64,000 nucleotides of DNA from Kaistia hirudinis (GCF_014196455.1 NZ_JACIDS010000005.1:248001-312000); one strand, 5' to 3'; counted from the first letter of the stretch, positions 1 through 10,659 are shown. Notes: generated by a model from the sequence alone, not told the origin. Made by a program: numbers and translations.

Positions 1-109
1 ACTTGAGCAGGCGGCCGGAGGCGGCCTCGGCGGGAGCCACCTGGAAGCCGGTCACGAGGACGACGGCGGCGAGAGAGGCAAAAAGACCCGTTACGCAGAA
101 CTTCTTCAT
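1..109 (-). CDS. Exported protein, N-terminal fragment only
   Basis: The gene starts with ATG at 109-107 on the minus strand and runs off the left edge, so only 36 residues are visible. They read as a signal peptide: MKK, then a hydrophobic core (about residues 5-22), then a small-residue stretch ending APAEA that fits a signal peptidase I site. The mature protein lies outside the window, so no function can be given. The 120 bases up to the amidase gene show no other gene. Confidence 0.6.
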   Translation of the reverse strand, partial: MKKFCVTGLFASLAAVVLVTGFQVAPAEAASGRLLK

Positions 110-229
110 CCCGTGGATGCACTCGCATTGTTGACGACGGCGGCCTCTCTCGCCGGTCAACCGAACCAAAATGCGGCGCAGAAACTCAAATCAGATGTCT
201 TTATGAAATATTTCGTGAGCGCTTCTGTC

Positions 230-1015
230 TCATTTCGAGACGGTTTTCGCACCCGCAGCGTCTTCCGGCGGCGTCAGCGCGCGCGACAGCCGGTGCAGCG
301 TCGCGATCGTCGAGGCATCGGCGATCCCGTCCACCTTCGCCGGACGGAAATGGCGCTGGAACGCGGCGACGACCGATTCGGTGACGGGTCCGAACACGCC
401 ATCGATTTCAAGGCCGTAGCCATACCAGACGAGCATGGCCTGCAGCGCCTCGACCGGCGCGCCCTGGTCGCCGATCTGGAAGAAGCGTCCGCCGCGGATC
501 GGCTCCGGCTCGACGAAATGACCGACGCCGGCGGCGGCGAGCCGCGCCCAGGGAAACTTCTCGCCGGGGTCGCGCTTGCGCAGCGGTGCGACATCCGAAT
601 GGGCTAGAACGCGCTCCGGCGCGATCTGGTTCCGGGCGCAAATGTCGCAGGCGAGTGCGATCACCGCCTCAACCTGGGCGTCAGGAAAATCGGGATAGCC
701 GTGATCATGGCCAAGATTGGCGATCTCGATCCCGATCGAACGCGAATTGATATCGCCCTCTCCGCGCCATGTTGCGACGCCGGCATGCCAGGCGCGATCC
801 GCCTCCGCCACCATCTGCGTGATCGTCCCGTCCTCCGCCACGACATAGTGGCAGGAGACCTGCGAGCGCGGATCGGCGAGCCAGGCGATCGCGCCCTCGG
901 CCGTAGGCATGTCGGTATAGTGCAGCAGCAGGATGTCCGCCGCCACGTCGTCCGGCCGCGGGCCGAAATTGGGCGACGGCCTGAGCGCGGCCGCAAGCGT
1001 CGTGTCGGCGATCAT
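230..1015 (-). CDS. N-acetylmuramoyl-L-alanine amidase with peptidoglycan-binding domain
   Basis: This 261-residue protein should cut the amide bond between MurNAc and the stem peptide. Residues about 25-150 form an Amidase_2 domain, with likely zinc ligands at His32 (in LLHYT), His139 and Asp149 (LAHSDVAP...KRDPG). Residues about 180-245 form a PG_binding_1 domain ([11 protein letters not shown] ... [16 protein letters not shown]). No signal peptide is visible, so it may act on turnover fragments in the cytoplasm (AmpD/AmiD type) or leave by another route. Its ATG overlaps the stop of the upstream DnaJ-like gene by 4 bp (ATGA), so the two are translationally coupled. Confidence 0.92.
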   Translation of the reverse strand: MIADTTLAAALRPSPNFGPRPDDVAADILLLHYTDMPTAEGAIAWLADPRSQVSCHYVVAEDGTITQMVAEADRAWHAGVATWRGEGDINSRSIGIEIANLGHDHGYPDFPDAQVEAVIALACDICARNQIAPERVLAHSDVAPLRKRDPGEKFPWARLAAAGVGHFVEPEPIRGGRFFQIGDQGAPVEALQAMLVWYGYGLEIDGVFGPVTESVVAAFQRHFRPAKVDGIADASTIATLHRLSRALTPPEDAAGAKTVSK

Positions 1016-1716
1016 GCGAAGGCGCGCTCCCGGCGGATCCGGTCATAGGCGTCGTTGAGGGCGGCGACCTTCTGCGTCGCGATCGCGATGAACTCGGCCG
1101 GGACGCCGCGCGCGATCAGCCGGTCGGGATGCGTCTCCGAGACGATCCGCCGGTAATGCCGCTTCACGTCGTCGTTCGACGCCGACCGCTCGATGCCGAG
1201 GATCAGATAGGGATCGCCCTCCGCCGGCACGACATGGCGGCTCTCGATCCGGCTATAGGCCGCCTCGGGAATGCCGAAGATGACAGCGACCTGACGCAGA
1301 AAGGCGAGTTCGTCCTCATGCAGCGCGCCATCGGCCGTGGCGATGTGAAAGAGGCCGTCGACGATGTCCTCGAAGATCTCCGAGCCGTCGTCGAACAGGC
1401 CGCGCATGCGCCGCGCATAGGCGTCGAAGCCGGCCACGTCCTGCTTGGCGAGGTTGAAGAGGCGCGCGACATTGCGCTTCTCGCCTTCTGGAATCTCGAA
1501 CAATTCCTTGAACGCGGCGATCTCGTCGCTCGTCACGACACCGTCCGCCTTCGCCATCTTGGCCGAAAGCGCAATCATCGAGATCGAGAACGCGGCATGG
1601 CGCCGCTCCTCGGCCGTCCCGAAGGCCGAACGCACCGCCTCGACGACATGATCGACCAAGACGCAGCCGCCGGGGATGCGGCAGATGATTTCCCCCAGAC
1701 GATTCCAGAAACTCAT
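1012..1716 (-). CDS. TerB/J-domain (DjlA-like) co-chaperone
   Basis: A 234-residue protein with a TerB-like helical domain at about residues 40-155 (two acidic stretches, [10 protein letters not shown] and [11 protein letters not shown]) followed by a C-terminal J domain at about 167-232 with the diagnostic HPD tripeptide at 196-198. J domains stimulate DnaK ATPase. Unlike E. coli DjlA there is no clear N-terminal transmembrane helix, only a mildly hydrophobic start. It is the first gene of a two-gene unit with the amidase, which suggests, as inference, an envelope-stress link. Confidence 0.9.
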   Translation of the reverse strand: MSFWNRLGEIICRIPGGCVLVDHVVEAVRSAFGTAEERRHAAFSISMIALSAKMAKADGVVTSDEIAAFKELFEIPEGEKRNVARLFNLAKQDVAGFDAYARRMRGLFDDGSEIFEDIVDGLFHIATADGALHEDELAFLRQVAVIFGIPEAAYSRIESRHVVPAEGDPYLILGIERSASNDDVKRHYRRIVSETHPDRLIARGVPAEFIAIATQKVAALNDAYDRIRRERAFA

Positions 1717-1779
1717 GGTGGCGCGATCATAGAGGACGATCGCGGCGACGACGAGACCGCAAGCCGCGGCGATATGCGC

Positions 1780-3138
1780 CTAGCCGGGCTTCGGCGTCAC
1801 GTCGGCTGGCGCGGCTGGCCTGATCGTGTCGTCCTTGATCTGGGCACTGCCGGCGACCGCCGGCGGGACGGGCGTTACGACCACTGTCTTCTTCTCGGCC
1901 TCCGAGAGACGCGCCTCCATCTGTCGGCTGGTCGACGTCAGCAGGTTGGGAACGAGCCGTTCCGAGAAGCCGGCGATGATCGCCCAGATGATGAGAAGCG
2001 CGAGATCCCTCGACGGCACCAGCGCGTTCGGCGTCAGGACGCCGAGGACCGTGGTGATACCCTTCGGGGCTTGCGCTGGCGCCGGCGGGGGGCGGCCGCC
2101 ATTCGGTTCGCCGCCGCCGCTCGGCTGCCCCGGCGCAGGCTGCGGCTTGACCGACGGATCAGCGGAAGCGGCTGGCTTGGCGGGCACGTCGGCTTTCACC
2201 GGGCCCGTCTGGACAACGCAATCGGCGGGACCGCCAAGGAGATCGCAGAAGGGGCCGCTCGCCAGATCCGATCGCGCCGCGACATAGGTCAGTTTCTGGA
2301 GGTCCGGAACGAGCGGACCGGTCAGGAGTTCCGAGGCGGCGAAAAAATAGATGAACATGGCGCCGACTGTGCCGATCAGCATCCGCAGCAGCACATTGGC
2401 GCGGCTGTAATAGGTGTCGGCGTCTCCGAGCGGCACCGACGTCTCGGTCACCTGCTGGAAATCCGTGTAGCGGCTGAACAATGCGCCGAGCGCGCCGAAG
2501 GTGACGGCCGTGTACAAGCCGTAATTGGGAAAGGTCGAGACGATCCAGACGATGCCGTCGCCGAGACCATGCAGCCCGGAATCAACCAGCGAAAGCCGGT
2601 AGACCAGGAAGACCAGGAAGGGGATGACGGCGAAGGTGACCGCCCAGCAGGTCAGCCGTCCGACCAGGGCGATCGCCTGCCCCCGGAGCGCCCTCACCTG
2701 CGCGCTGCGCAGGCCGAGATGCTGCAGATCGACGACCAGGCCGAGCAGGAAAGCCCGCTTGCGGGTATCGTCAATCGGCCCCGCGGACTGAAGCTGCGTG
2801 AATCGCGCACTGGTCTCGGCGATATCCGGCAGCCCGCGACGCTTGGCCTCCACCAGCTTGCGGGCGATCGCCTCGTCGAGTGCCGCGCCGCCAAGGGCAC
2901 TGATCAGGAGCTGTTCGACGACATTGAGGTCGGCGAGCGAGGAGCCGGCCGCGAGCCGCACCTCGATCTCCTGCTGGACGGCGGCAGGGAATGCAGTCCC
3001 GCCATTGGCCGCCGCCTGAATCTGCAGCCAGGTTGCGCGCAGCATGTTGCGCTGCTCATCGACCGAAGCTTGCTGTCCGAGCCCGTCCTGATCAAGCGCG
3101 CCTCGCGGCGAGCTGCCCACTCCATCCGTCGCCATCAC
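1780..3138 (-). CDS. Uncharacterised multi-pass membrane protein with proline-rich loop
   Basis: I do not recognise a named family for this 452-residue protein. The first 150 residues are soluble and helical. Hydrophobic segments follow at about 160-182, 212-230, 255-277 and 372-392. Between the third and fourth is a loop very rich in Pro, Ala and Gly (about 315-360) with one Cys pair. After the last helix is a motif [11 protein letters not shown] and then a charged tail ending in Pro/Lys. The overall plan suggests a small membrane assembly or sensor, but no function can be assigned. It faces away from the oxoprolinase gene across 138 bp of AT-richer DNA that probably holds both promoters. 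Confidence 0.75.
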   Translation of the reverse strand: MMATDGVGSSPRGALDQDGLGQQASVDEQRNMLRATWLQIQAAANGGTAFPAAVQQEIEVRLAAGSSLADLNVVEQLLISALGGAALDEAIARKLVEAKRRGLPDIAETSARFTQLQSAGPIDDTRKRAFLLGLVVDLQHLGLRSAQVRALRGQAIALVGRLTCWAVTFAVIPFLVFLVYRLSLVDSGLHGLGDGIVWIVSTFPNYGLYTAVTFGALGALFSRYTDFQQVTETSVPLGDADTYYSRANVLLRMLIGTVGAMFIYFFAASELLTGPLVPDLQKLTYVAARSDLASGPFCDLLGGPADCVVQTGPVKADVPAKPAASADPSVKPQPAPGQPSGGGEPNGGRPPPAPAQAPKGITTVLGVLTPNALVPSRDLALLIIWAIIAGFSERLVPNLLTSTSRQMEARLSEAEKKTVVVTPVPPAVAGSAQIKDDTIRPAAPADVTPKPG

Positions 3139-3276
3139 AACCCCCGCGCATCTGCCACCAAGAATAGCAGATGTAACAAATACACCTTATACGGGTATTA
3201 TCCAGAGCTTGCGATCTTGTGGCGGCCTGCGATTGTTGCCCGTGGTTACGAAACGGTGCGCGAGGCGGCAATTTCG

Positions 3277-6200
3277 ATGACGACGGGCTGGGATTTCTGG
3301 ATCGATCGCGGCGGTACCTTTACCGATATCGTCGCGCGTGATCCCTCGGGGTCGCTCAGGGCCGCGAAGCTGCTCTCGGAAAACCCCGGCGTCTATCGCG
3401 ATGCGGCGGTCCAGGGCATTCGCGAGCTTCTGGGCCTTGCCGCCGGGGAGCCGATCCCGCCCGGCGCGATCCGCGCGGTGAAGATGGGCACGACGGTCGC
3501 GACCAATGCGCTGCTCGAGCGCAAGGGCGACCGGACGCTGCTCTTGATCACGCGCGGCTTCCGCGATGCGCTGGCGATCGGCTACCAGGCCCGCCCCGAC
3601 ATCTTCGCCAAGAAGATCATAAAGCCCGAGCTCCTCTATGAACGCGTCGCCGAGATCGGCGAGCGCGTGCGGGTCGACGGCACGATCGAGGCCGCGCCCG
3701 ATGCGGCCGAGATCGAGGCCGCGCTGCGCGCCGCGCTCGACGACGGCATCCGCTCGGTGGCGATCGTCTTCATGCATGCCTGGAAATTTCCGGCGCACGA
3801 AGAGATGGCCGCCGCGATCGCCCGGCGGATCGGCTTCCCGCAGGTCTCAGTCTCGCATGAGGTCTCGCCGCTGATGAAGCTGGTTGGCCGCGGCGACACC
3901 ACCGTGGTCGACGCCTATCTCTCGCCGATCCTGCGCCGCTATGTCGGCGAAGTCGCGCGGGAGCTCGGGGCTTCTCCGCTTGATGTTTCGGCGGAGGTAC
4001 CCCCCTCCCCGGCCTCCCCGCGCCTCATGTTCATGATGTCCTCGGGCGGGCTGACGGCCGCCGATCTCTTCCAGGGCAAGGACGCGATCCTTTCGGGCCC
4101 CGCCGGCGGCGTGGTCGCGGCGGTGGAGACGGCGCGGCAGGCGGGGTTCGGCGAGGTCATCGGCTTCGACATGGGCGGCACCTCGACCGACGTGTCGCAT
4201 TATGACGGCGCCTATGAGCGCTCCTTCGAGACCGAGGTCGCGGGCGTGCGCATGCGCGCCCCGATGATGCGCATCCACACGGTCGCGGCGGGCGGCGGCT
4301 CGATCCTCCATTATGACGGCGCACGCTTCCGCGTCGGGCCGGATTCGGCCGGCGCCGATCCCGGCCCCGCCGCCTATCGCCGCGGCGGACCGCTCACGGT
4401 CACCGACGCCAATGTCATGACCGGCAAGCTCCGGCCCGAATATTTCCCGGCGATCTTCGGCCCCGGCCGCGACCAGACACTGGATGCGGATGCCGTGCGC
4501 GCGCGGTTCGAAACGCTCGCCGCCGCGATCGGCGACGGCCGCGCGCCGGAGGAGATCGCGGACGGCTTCCTCAGAATAGCCGTCGAGAACATGGCGAACG
4601 CAATCAAGAAGATCTCGGTCCAGCGCGGCTATGACGTGACGTCCTATGTGCTGAACTGCTTCGGCGGCGCGGGCGGGCAGCATGCCTGTGCGGTCGCCGA
4701 CAGCCTCGGCATGACGCAGGTGCTGATCCACCCGTTCTCCGGCATCCTCTCCGCCTATGGCATGGGCCTCGCCGACATCCGCGCGCATCGCACGCGCGCC
4801 GTGGTGCGCAAGCTGGACGCGGAGACGCTGGCCGCGCTCAAGACGCTCGCCGAAACGCTGCAGGCCGATGTTGAATCGGAATTGCAGCAACAGGGCGTAA
4901 GCGATTCCAGCGTCTCGATCTTCGCCCGCGCGCATCTGCGCTATGACGGCACGGACACGCCGATCCCGATCGAGGTGTTTTCCAGCGAGGCAGCCAGTCG
5001 AGCCCCTCACCCCAGCCCTCTCCCGCCCGCGGGAGAGGGGGCGGCAGCCATTGAGCATGAGACCAATGAAGTCCACCGTCAGGACTCCCTCGCCCGCAAG
5101 GCGGGAGAGGGCTGGGGTGAGGGTCTTCCTTCACTTTGGCTTCCCCTCCCCGCGATGATCGCGGCATTCGAGGCGGCGCATCGCAAACAGTTCGGCTTCG
5201 TCTTCGAGGGCAAGGCGGTCGTGGTCGAGAGCCTTGAGGTCGAGGCCGTCGGCGGCGGCGCGGCGATTGTCGAACCAGCCGAGGCCGCCGCCCCGCACGC
5301 GGCGGAGACCGCGACACGGGCCCGCATCTTCTCGGGCGGCCGCCATCACGACGCCGGCGTCTACCGCCGCAGTGATCTCGCGCGGGGCGCGCTGATCGCC
5401 GGGCCGGCGCTGATCGTCGAGCCGCACCAGACCATCGTCGTCGAGCCCGGTTGGCAGGCCGAGATCACGGCGCGCGACCATGTCGTGATGCGCCGGACGG
5501 AGGCGGCGGAGCGCCATCGCGCGGTCGGCACCGATGCGGATCCCGTCATGCTGGAGGTGTTCAACAACCTTTTCATGTCGATCGCCGAGCAGATGGGCGT
5601 GACGCTGCAGAACACCGCCTATTCCGTGAACATCAAGGAGCGGCTCGATTTCTCCTGCGCCGTCTTCGATGCCGAGGGCCATCTCGTTGCCAACGCGCCG
5701 CATATGCCGGTGCATCTCGGCTCCATGGATCGCTCAGTGGAGACGATCATCGAGCTCAATCGCGGCACGATGCGGCCGGGCGACGTCTACGCGCTGAACG
5801 CGCCCTATAATGGCGGCACGCATCTGCCGGATATCACCGTCGTCTCGCCGGTCTTCGACGAAAAGGGCGAGAGCATCCTCTTCTTCGTCGCGAGCCGCGG
5901 CCATCACGCCGATGTCGGCGGCACGGCGCCGGGCTCGATGACGCCGCGCGCCACCACGGTCGACGAGGAAGGCGTGCTGATCGACAATTTCAAGCTGCTG
6001 GATCGCGGGCGTTTCCGCGAGGCCGAGCTGGTCGAACTTCTCACCCGCCACCCCTACCCCGTCCGCAACGTCGTCCAGAACGTCGCCGACCTGAAGGCGC
6101 AGATCGCGGCGAACGAAAAGGGCGTGGCCGAGCTCGCCCGCATGGTCGCGCATTTCGGCCTCCACACGGTCCGCGCCTATATGGGCCATGTCCAGGACAA

Positions 6201-7080
6201 TGCGGCCGAGAGCGTGCGCCGTGTCATCGACGCGCTGAAGGATTCGGAATTCGCCGTCGAGACCGACCAGGGCGCGGTGATCCGCGTGAAGATCACCGTC
6301 GACAAGGCGCGGCGCCAGGCAACCGTCGATTTCACCGGTACGAGCCCGCAGCAGAAGACCAATTTCAACGCGCCCGAGCCGGTCACCCGCGCCGCCGTGC
6401 TCTATGCCTTCCGCGTCATGGTCGAGGGCGACATCCCGATGAATGCCGGCTGCCTGCGTCCGATCGACATCATCATTCCGGAAGGCTCGATGCTGGCGCC
6501 GCGCTACCCGGCCGCCGTCGTCGCCGGCAATGTCGAGACGAGCCAGCACGTGACCAACGCGCTGTTCGGCGCGCTCGGCGCGCTCTCCTCGGCGCAGGGC
6601 ACGATGAACAACCTCACCTTCGGCAATGCGACGTACCAGTATTACGAGACGATCTGCTCCGGCTCGCCGGCCGGCGTGTTCAACGATGGCACCGGCTTCG
6701 ACGGCACTGACGGCGTGCACACCCACATGACCAATTCACGCCTCACCGACCCGGAAGTGCTGGAATTCCGTTTCCCCGTCCTGCTCGAGGACTTCCGCAT
6801 TCGCGCCGGCTCGGGCGGCAAGGGCCGATGGTCAGCCGGCGGCGGCACGACGCGCACGCTGCGCTTCCTCGAAGAAATGGACTGCGCCATCCTCGCCTCC
6901 CACCGCACGATCCGCCCGCACGGCCTGCTCGGAGGCGCGGAAGGCGCGCTCGGCAAAACCGAAGTCCGCCGGGCGGACGGCACGATCGAAACACTCGAAG
7001 GCTGCGATCAGACGGTGCTGAAGCCCGGCGAGGCCGTAATCATCACGACGCCGACCGGCGGGGGGTATGGGCGGGCGTAG
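3277..7080 (+). CDS. 5-oxoprolinase/hydantoinase, fused A+B subunits
   Basis: The predicted product (1267 residues) joins the hydantoinase/oxoprolinase A half (about 5-720, starting DRGGTFTDI and containing [16 protein letters not shown]) to the B half (about 750-1267, starting near [15 protein letters not shown]). Such enzymes use ATP to open 5-oxoproline or related cyclic amides. I chose ATG 3277 because homology begins at once. The frame is open for 2.1 kb upstream, but that stretch is antisense to two minus-strand genes. Residues about 576-616 are encoded by an in-frame palindromic repeat, described separately. The gene is monocistronic here. The exact substrate (5-oxoproline, hydantoin or N-methylhydantoin) cannot be read from the sequence. 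Confidence 0.92.
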   Translation: MTTGWDFWIDRGGTFTDIVARDPSGSLRAAKLLSENPGVYRDAAVQGIRELLGLAAGEPIPPGAIRAVKMGTTVATNALLERKGDRTLLLITRGFRDALAIGYQARPDIFAKKIIKPELLYERVAEIGERVRVDGTIEAAPDAAEIEAALRAALDDGIRSVAIVFMHAWKFPAHEEMAAAIARRIGFPQVSVSHEVSPLMKLVGRGDTTVVDAYLSPILRRYVGEVARELGASPLDVSAEVPPSPASPRLMFMMSSGGLTAADLFQGKDAILSGPAGGVVAAVETARQAGFGEVIGFDMGGTSTDVSHYDGAYERSFETEVAGVRMRAPMMRIHTVAAGGGSILHYDGARFRVGPDSAGADPGPAAYRRGGPLTVTDANVMTGKLRPEYFPAIFGPGRDQTLDADAVRARFETLAAAIGDGRAPEEIADGFLRIAVENMANAIKKISVQRGYDVTSYVLNCFGGAGGQHACAVADSLGMTQVLIHPFSGILSAYGMGLADIRAHRTRAVVRKLDAETLAALKTLAETLQADVESELQQQGVSDSSVSIFARAHLRYDGTDTPIPIEVFSSEAASRAPHPSPLPPAGEGAAAIEHETNEVHRQDSLARKAGEGWGEGLPSLWLPLPAMIAAFEAAHRKQFGFVFEGKAVVVESLEVEAVGGGAAIVEPAEAAAPHAAETATRARIFSGGRHHDAGVYRRSDLARGALIAGPALIVEPHQTIVVEPGWQAEITARDHVVMRRTEAAERHRAVGTDADPVMLEVFNNLFMSIAEQMGVTLQNTAYSVNIKERLDFSCAVFDAEGHLVANAPHMPVHLGSMDRSVETIIELNRGTMRPGDVYALNAPYNGGTHLPDITVVSPVFDEKGESILFFVASRGHHADVGGTAPGSMTPRATTVDEEGVLIDNFKLLDRGRFREAELVELLTRHPYPVRNVVQNVADLKAQIAANEKGVAELARMVAHFGLHTVRAYMGHVQDNAAESVRRVIDALKDSEFAVETDQGAVIRVKITVDKARRQATVDFTGTSPQQKTNFNAPEPVTRAAVLYAFRVMVEGDIPMNAGCLRPIDIIIPEGSMLAPRYPAAVVAGNVETSQHVTNALFGALGALSSAQGTMNNLTFGNATYQYYETICSGSPAGVFNDGTGFDGTDGVHTHMTNSRLTDPEVLEFRFPVLLEDFRIRAGSGGKGRWSAGGGTTRTLRFLEEMDCAILASHRTIRPHGLLGGAEGALGKTEVRRADGTIETLEGCDQTVLKPGEAVIITTPTGGGYGRA
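5004..5123. repeat. Palindromic repeat inserted in frame in the oxoprolinase gene
   Basis: Perfect 24-nt inverted arms lie at 5004-5027 (begins CCCTCACCCCAGCCCTC) and 5100-5123. They enclose 72 nt, giving a 120-nt element that is exactly 40 codons. The arm type (CCTCACCCC...CTCTCCC) matches the dispersed intergenic palindromes common in Hyphomicrobiales. Here it is translated as a Pro/Gly/Glu-rich stretch between the conserved [13 protein letters not shown] and [12 protein letters not shown] blocks, where homologues are expected to have only a short loop. No stop codon is introduced. Confidence 0.85.
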
Positions 7081-7116
7081 AAAGGTACCACTCGTCGGCG
7101 AGGACTTCCTCCTTGA

Positions 7117-7188
7117 ACCCGCCCCTTGAGGGCGGGTCGAAAGTGCACAGCGCCTTCGGGGCGGGGTCAGCTTCGGCGACAGCCGAAG
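7117..7188. repeat. Pair of hairpins downstream of the oxoprolinase gene
   Basis: Two perfect hairpins follow the oxoprolinase stop. The first has arms ACCCGCCC and GGGCGGGT (7117-7124 and 7130-7137) with a 5-nt loop. The second has arms CTTCGGC and GCCGAAG (7171-7177 and 7182-7188) with a 4-nt loop. There is no T run, so they resemble a dispersed palindromic repeat more than a classical terminator. They lie between convergent genes and may still stop transcription. Nothing else is seen in 7081-7251. Confidence 0.5.
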
Positions 7189-7251
7189 CGTCCTTCATTG
7201 CCCCGGCCGGACGGAGCGTGACGCCGACGGCTCAGGTCACGCCACGCAGCC

Positions 7252-8265
7252 TCAGCCCGGCCAGCCGGCGATCACGATCTTGCCGATCGTGCGGCCGCTT
7301 TCAACCAGGCGGTGCGCCTCGCGCAGATTGGCGGCGTCGATCGGGGCGAGCGTCTTCGTGAGCGTGGAACGAATGCGGCCTGCATCGACCAGATCGGCCA
7401 CTTCGTTCAGGAGCTTGTTCTGTTCGCCGAGCGTCGGCGTGCCGAAGATCGGGCGGGTGAACATCGATTCCCAATGGACCGACACGGCCTTGCGCTTGAA
7501 CGGCACCACGTCGAAAACGCCGGGATCGTCGATGACGCCGATGCGGCCCTCCGGTGCGATGATCTCCGGCAGGACCGACGCATGCCCGGCCGTGCCCGTG
7601 AGCGACAGGATGATGTCGACCTCGGGAATGCCGATCGCGGCGAGCTGGGGCGCCAGCGGCTTCGAATGGTCGATCACGTGATGTGCGCCGAGGCCGCGGA
7701 CCCATTCCGTGCTTTCGGGCCGCGATGCCGTCGCGATGATGGTGAGGCCGGTCAGCGCGCGGGCGAACTGGATTGCCATCGAGCCGACGCCGCCCGCGCC
7801 GCCGAAGACGAGCAGGCTGCGCGTGTCGGCGCCTTCGCCCTTCTTCACGCCGATCCGGTCGAACAGCAGCTCATAGGCCGTGATCGAGGTCAGCGGCAGC
7901 GCCGCGGCGGCGGTGAAATCGAGGATCTTCGGCTTCATGCCCACGATGCGCTCGTCGACGGTGTGGAACTCGGCATTCGAACCCGGACGAAGGATCGAGC
8001 CGGCATAGAAGACGGCATCGCCGACCTTGAACAGGCTGACGGCCGAGCCGACCGCGGCGACCGTTCCCGCCGCGTCGAAGCCGAGAATGCGCGGCGCGGC
8101 GGAATCGCCGGCGCGGCGGACCTTGGTGTCGACCGGATTGACCGACACCGCCTCGACCTTCACCAGGAGGTCGTGCGGACCCGGCTCGGGCGTGTCGGTG
8201 GTGATGTCGGCGAGCGCGGCGGGATCGTCGGCGGGAAGGGATCGCGTGAAAGCGACAGCGCGCAT
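7252..8265 (-). CDS. Zinc-type alcohol dehydrogenase-like quinone oxidoreductase
   Basis: A 337-residue MDR-superfamily NAD(P)H-dependent oxidoreductase. It has a GroES-like N-terminal half (SVNPVDTKVRR, GFDAAGTVAAVG) and a Rossmann half with FGGAGGVGSMAIQFAR as the nucleotide-binding loop. The Cys/His zinc ligands of true alcohol dehydrogenases are absent, as usual in this subfamily, so it likely reduces quinones or enals. I chose ATG 8265 because GGAGG sits 5 nt upstream; the open frame continues further. It is divergent from an HxlR regulator 126 bp away, a pairing typical of redox- or electrophile-responsive detoxification. Confidence 0.88.
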   Translation of the reverse strand: MRAVAFTRSLPADDPAALADITTDTPEPGPHDLLVKVEAVSVNPVDTKVRRAGDSAAPRILGFDAAGTVAAVGSAVSLFKVGDAVFYAGSILRPGSNAEFHTVDERIVGMKPKILDFTAAAALPLTSITAYELLFDRIGVKKGEGADTRSLLVFGGAGGVGSMAIQFARALTGLTIIATASRPESTEWVRGLGAHHVIDHSKPLAPQLAAIGIPEVDIILSLTGTAGHASVLPEIIAPEGRIGVIDDPGVFDVVPFKRKAVSVHWESMFTRPIFGTPTLGEQNKLLNEVADLVDAGRIRSTLTKTLAPIDAANLREAHRLVESGRTIGKIVIAGWPG

Positions 8266-8391
8266 GAAGGCCTCCGTTTGCGGCAGCCCCGGCACTGCGC
8301 CGGGACCCATGCGGCCATTTCAGTGTTATTGACGGACGTCGCAAGAATGCACATTTCGAGCCTATAGCGACCGATTGGATACCAGGGAACG

Positions 8392-8766
8392 ATGCGGGAA
8401 CTTCTCACGAGCGACGGCAAATGCCCCGTCGAGACGGCACTCGAACTCATCGACGGCAAATGGAAGGGCGTCGCGCTCTACCATCTCCTCGGCGAGACGC
8501 TGCGCTTCAACGAACTGCGCCGCCGCATCCCTCAGGTCACGCAGCGCGTGCTGACCAAGCAGCTGCGTGAGCTGGAGCGGGACGGGCTCCTGACCCGCAC
8601 CGTGTTCGCCGAAGTGCCGCCGCGGGTCGAATACCGGCTGACCGAACTCGGCGAGAGCCTCAAGCCGATCATCCTGGCGCTCCGGCAATGGGGCGCGGAG
8701 TATCGCGCCCGCCAGGACAGCCCCCACCAGGAGAGCGGGGACGCGGCGGCAAAGGCCGCCGCCTGA
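8392..8766 (+). CDS. HxlR-family transcriptional regulator
   Basis: A 124-residue winged-helix protein of the HxlR family. The hallmark N-terminal Cys is in [18 protein letters not shown], followed by [11 protein letters not shown] and the recognition-helix segment [19 protein letters not shown], with the wing VEYRLTELG. Family members such as YodB and HypR sense reactive electrophiles through this Cys. The gene is divergent from the quinone oxidoreductase at 7252-8265, which is its most likely target. The C-terminal tail is Ala- and acid-rich and unremarkable. Confidence 0.93.
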   Translation: MRELLTSDGKCPVETALELIDGKWKGVALYHLLGETLRFNELRRRIPQVTQRVLTKQLRELERDGLLTRTVFAEVPPRVEYRLTELGESLKPIILALRQWGAEYRARQDSPHQESGDAAAKAAA

Positions 8767-8769
8767 GCC

Positions 8770-9492
8770 TCAGTTCGCGGAAGCCAGCGCGCTCTCGAGT
8801 TTGCGCCAGGCATTCGCCTCGAGGAACGGCTTGACGTTGGTCTCGCAGACCATGGCGAAGATCGGCGCCGGCATCGCAGCCTTCATGCCGCCGAGCATTT
8901 CGAGCCGCTCGCCATGGTTCATGGCCGGCATCATCAACCGCAGGAAGCCCATCATGGTCTCCGCGTCGATCGACGAGACGATGCGCTGCTCGATCGCGCG
9001 CAGCTCCGCGTCGCCGAAGAGCTGGTGCAGCAGCGACAGCGTCTCGGTCTCCTCCTCCGCCATGTGCTGGAGGTCGTCGGCGATGAACAGCGAGTAGCGC
9101 AGATAGAGGCCGCGCAGCAGCCCGGGCAGCTCCGCGGCCGGCGCGGTCTCGATCCGGGCGAGCATGGCGTCGAGCTCGTCGAAGTCGCGCTCGTGCTCCT
9201 CGTGCTCTTCGGCCAGCTGTTCGGTCGCGCCGATGACATGCGCCTCGATGACCTGGTGGATATGGATGTTCTCGTGCTCGAGGTGACCGCGGCCGGCGGC
9301 GTTCAGCATGCGCATATCGGCGACCAGCGCCGCGACGGCGGCGGTGTCGTCGGCATCGAGCGCGCCGAGGCGGGTCAGGAGCAGCATCTGCGCGCGGCGC
9401 AGCGCCTTGTGCGGCATCGTGTAGAGGTTGTAGCGGGACTCGTCGACATAGATCGCGCTGGCGGCGGTATCGACCTTGGCATGAGCGTTCAT
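8770..9492 (-). CDS. Hemerythrin-domain protein
   Basis: A 240-residue helical protein with a hemerythrin-like pattern of iron ligands: HKALRR, HLEHENIHIH, EEHEEHERD and LQHMAEEETET in successive helices. Such proteins bind a diiron centre and are linked to O2 or NO sensing and to iron-sulfur repair (RIC/YtfE-like). The C-terminal third (MMGFLRLMMPAMNHGER, CETNVKPFLEANAW) is less characteristic. A CRP-like site ends 55 bp upstream of the start. A second hemerythrin-like gene at 31797 has the same site at the same distance. The gene is convergent with the HxlR gene, whose stop is 3 bp away. Confidence 0.85.
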   Translation of the reverse strand: MNAHAKVDTAASAIYVDESRYNLYTMPHKALRRAQMLLLTRLGALDADDTAAVAALVADMRMLNAAGRGHLEHENIHIHQVIEAHVIGATEQLAEEHEEHERDFDELDAMLARIETAPAAELPGLLRGLYLRYSLFIADDLQHMAEEETETLSLLHQLFGDAELRAIEQRIVSSIDAETMMGFLRLMMPAMNHGERLEMLGGMKAAMPAPIFAMVCETNVKPFLEANAWRKLESALASAN

Positions 9493-9547
9493 GGCTTCAT
9501 CTCCGTGTTTGCCGGCCGCCGCTCTAGAGGAGGCAGCACGGAGCGTC

Positions 9548-9563
9548 TGTGACCGCCGTCACT
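9548..9563. promoter_or_regulatory. CRP/FNR-type operator upstream of hemerythrin gene
   Basis: TGTGACCGCCGTCACT is close to the CRP-type consensus TGTGA-N6-TCACA. It sits 55 bp before the hemerythrin start at 9492. The same sequence with one or two changes lies 54 bp before the second hemerythrin-like gene (31727-31742). Confidence 0.55.
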
Positions 9564-9619
9564 GGACGCCCAAAGCGCTTTGAGCTCATAAGACTTCGGC
9601 TTTTCCGAAGGAAAAGCCG

Positions 9620-10597
9620 CTATTCCGCGTAAGAAAGCGGGATCGAGGCCGGTGGGACCAGGCGGAAGGCGGGAGCGGGTGCGCTCGTCTGCGGATAGAC
9701 CGGCCGCGGATAGCTGGGCGCCGCCTGCGCGGGCTGCGCGACCGCGACGGGCTCGCGGGCGATCACCTGCTGGTTCGGGTTCGGCGCGGTTGCGTCCGGC
9801 GTGCCGAGATTGTCGTCCCAGCGATAGGTGAAGGCGCGCTGCTCCATGGTCACCGGCGTCGCCCCGCCCGGCGGCAGGCTCACCATCGGCACGTTGGGAT
9901 CGAGCGTATCGGGCGGCATCTGCAGCTTCGGCCGGCAATAGCGGGAGGTGCCTGCCGCGTTGTGATGCGCGAGGTCGATATGGATGTGATCCTCGTGCAG
10001 CCGGTTCGAGCCCGGTCCGAGGACGGTGGTGAAATACTGGCAGGCCGAGATCAGCGTCTCGCGCAGGAAGGCCTGCTCCGCCGGGTCGCCGCCCCACCAG
10101 TCGCCCTTGACGCGGATCGTGGTGCCATTGGCGAGGCGGAAGCCGGCGACGTCGAAGGCGTTGGCGAAGGCGTGCTCGGACAGCTTCTCGCCATGGACAT
10201 TGTTGCGGGACCGGCAGGAATAGGTGCCCATGGTCAGGATTTCGGTGACCGGCATGCCGAAGCGGCGCATCGCCGCCGGCTGCACCGACTTCTTGATCCA
10301 GTTTTCCATCGACCAGGTCATCATGCAGCCGAGCACGACGTCGCCGCCGGTGACCGCGACGACACCGCCCTCGAAGGCATTCACTTTCAGCGGGATCTCG
10401 ATGCCGCAGGCGCCGCGGCCGTCGATTTCCTTGGCGGGCTTCTGGAAATAGCTCGGCACGACCAGCTTTTCCTGAAAGCAGGCGCGCTCGCTCGCGTCTC
10501 GCCAGGTTTCCCGTTCTTCAAAGAAGTTCAGGCCACACCCGGAGAGCGCGAGGAGCGCAACCACCGACAGGATACGCGACGCCACGCTACGCAACAT
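9620..10597 (-). CDS. Extensin-like C-terminal domain lipoprotein
   Basis: A 325-residue predicted lipoprotein. The N-terminal signal ends in the lipobox LSGC (Cys at about 21). The core (about 40-235) is the Extensin_C-like family of bacteria, with a Cys-rich globular domain (GACGIEIP, GCMMTW, TYSCRSRNN, SACQYF) and the motifs SEHAFANAFDVAGF and HEDHIHIDLAHH, which resemble the metal-binding sites of D,D-peptidase-like folds. A cell-wall role is likely but unproven. The tail from about 240 is Pro/Ala-rich. Members are common in Hyphomicrobiales. Confidence 0.88.
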   Translation of the reverse strand: MLRSVASRILSVVALLALSGCGLNFFEERETWRDASERACFQEKLVVPSYFQKPAKEIDGRGACGIEIPLKVNAFEGGVVAVTGGDVVLGCMMTWSMENWIKKSVQPAAMRRFGMPVTEILTMGTYSCRSRNNVHGEKLSEHAFANAFDVAGFRLANGTTIRVKGDWWGGDPAEQAFLRETLISACQYFTTVLGPGSNRLHEDHIHIDLAHHNAAGTSRYCRPKLQMPPDTLDPNVPMVSLPPGGATPVTMEQRAFTYRWDDNLGTPDATAPNPNQQVIAREPVAVAQPAQAAPSYPRPVYPQTSAPAPAFRLVPPASIPLSYAE

Positions 10598-10659
10598 GAT
10601 CGCTAGAATGCGATCGAACGGCTTAACGAAGCGTCAAGCCTGTTGCGGCGCGCAGCGCG

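Noticed and set aside
1129-3276. Upstream 716 codons of the long plus-strand open frame that runs into the oxoprolinase
   Set aside because: The stretch is antisense to the DnaJ-like and membrane protein genes and rich in Arg/Asp as expected of a shadow frame. Homology to oxoprolinase begins exactly at ATG 3277.
5004-7188. Palindromic repeats read as an IS or transposon end
   Set aside because: No transposase frame and no clear target duplication. Lengths near 120 bp fit dispersed REP/MITE-like repeats.
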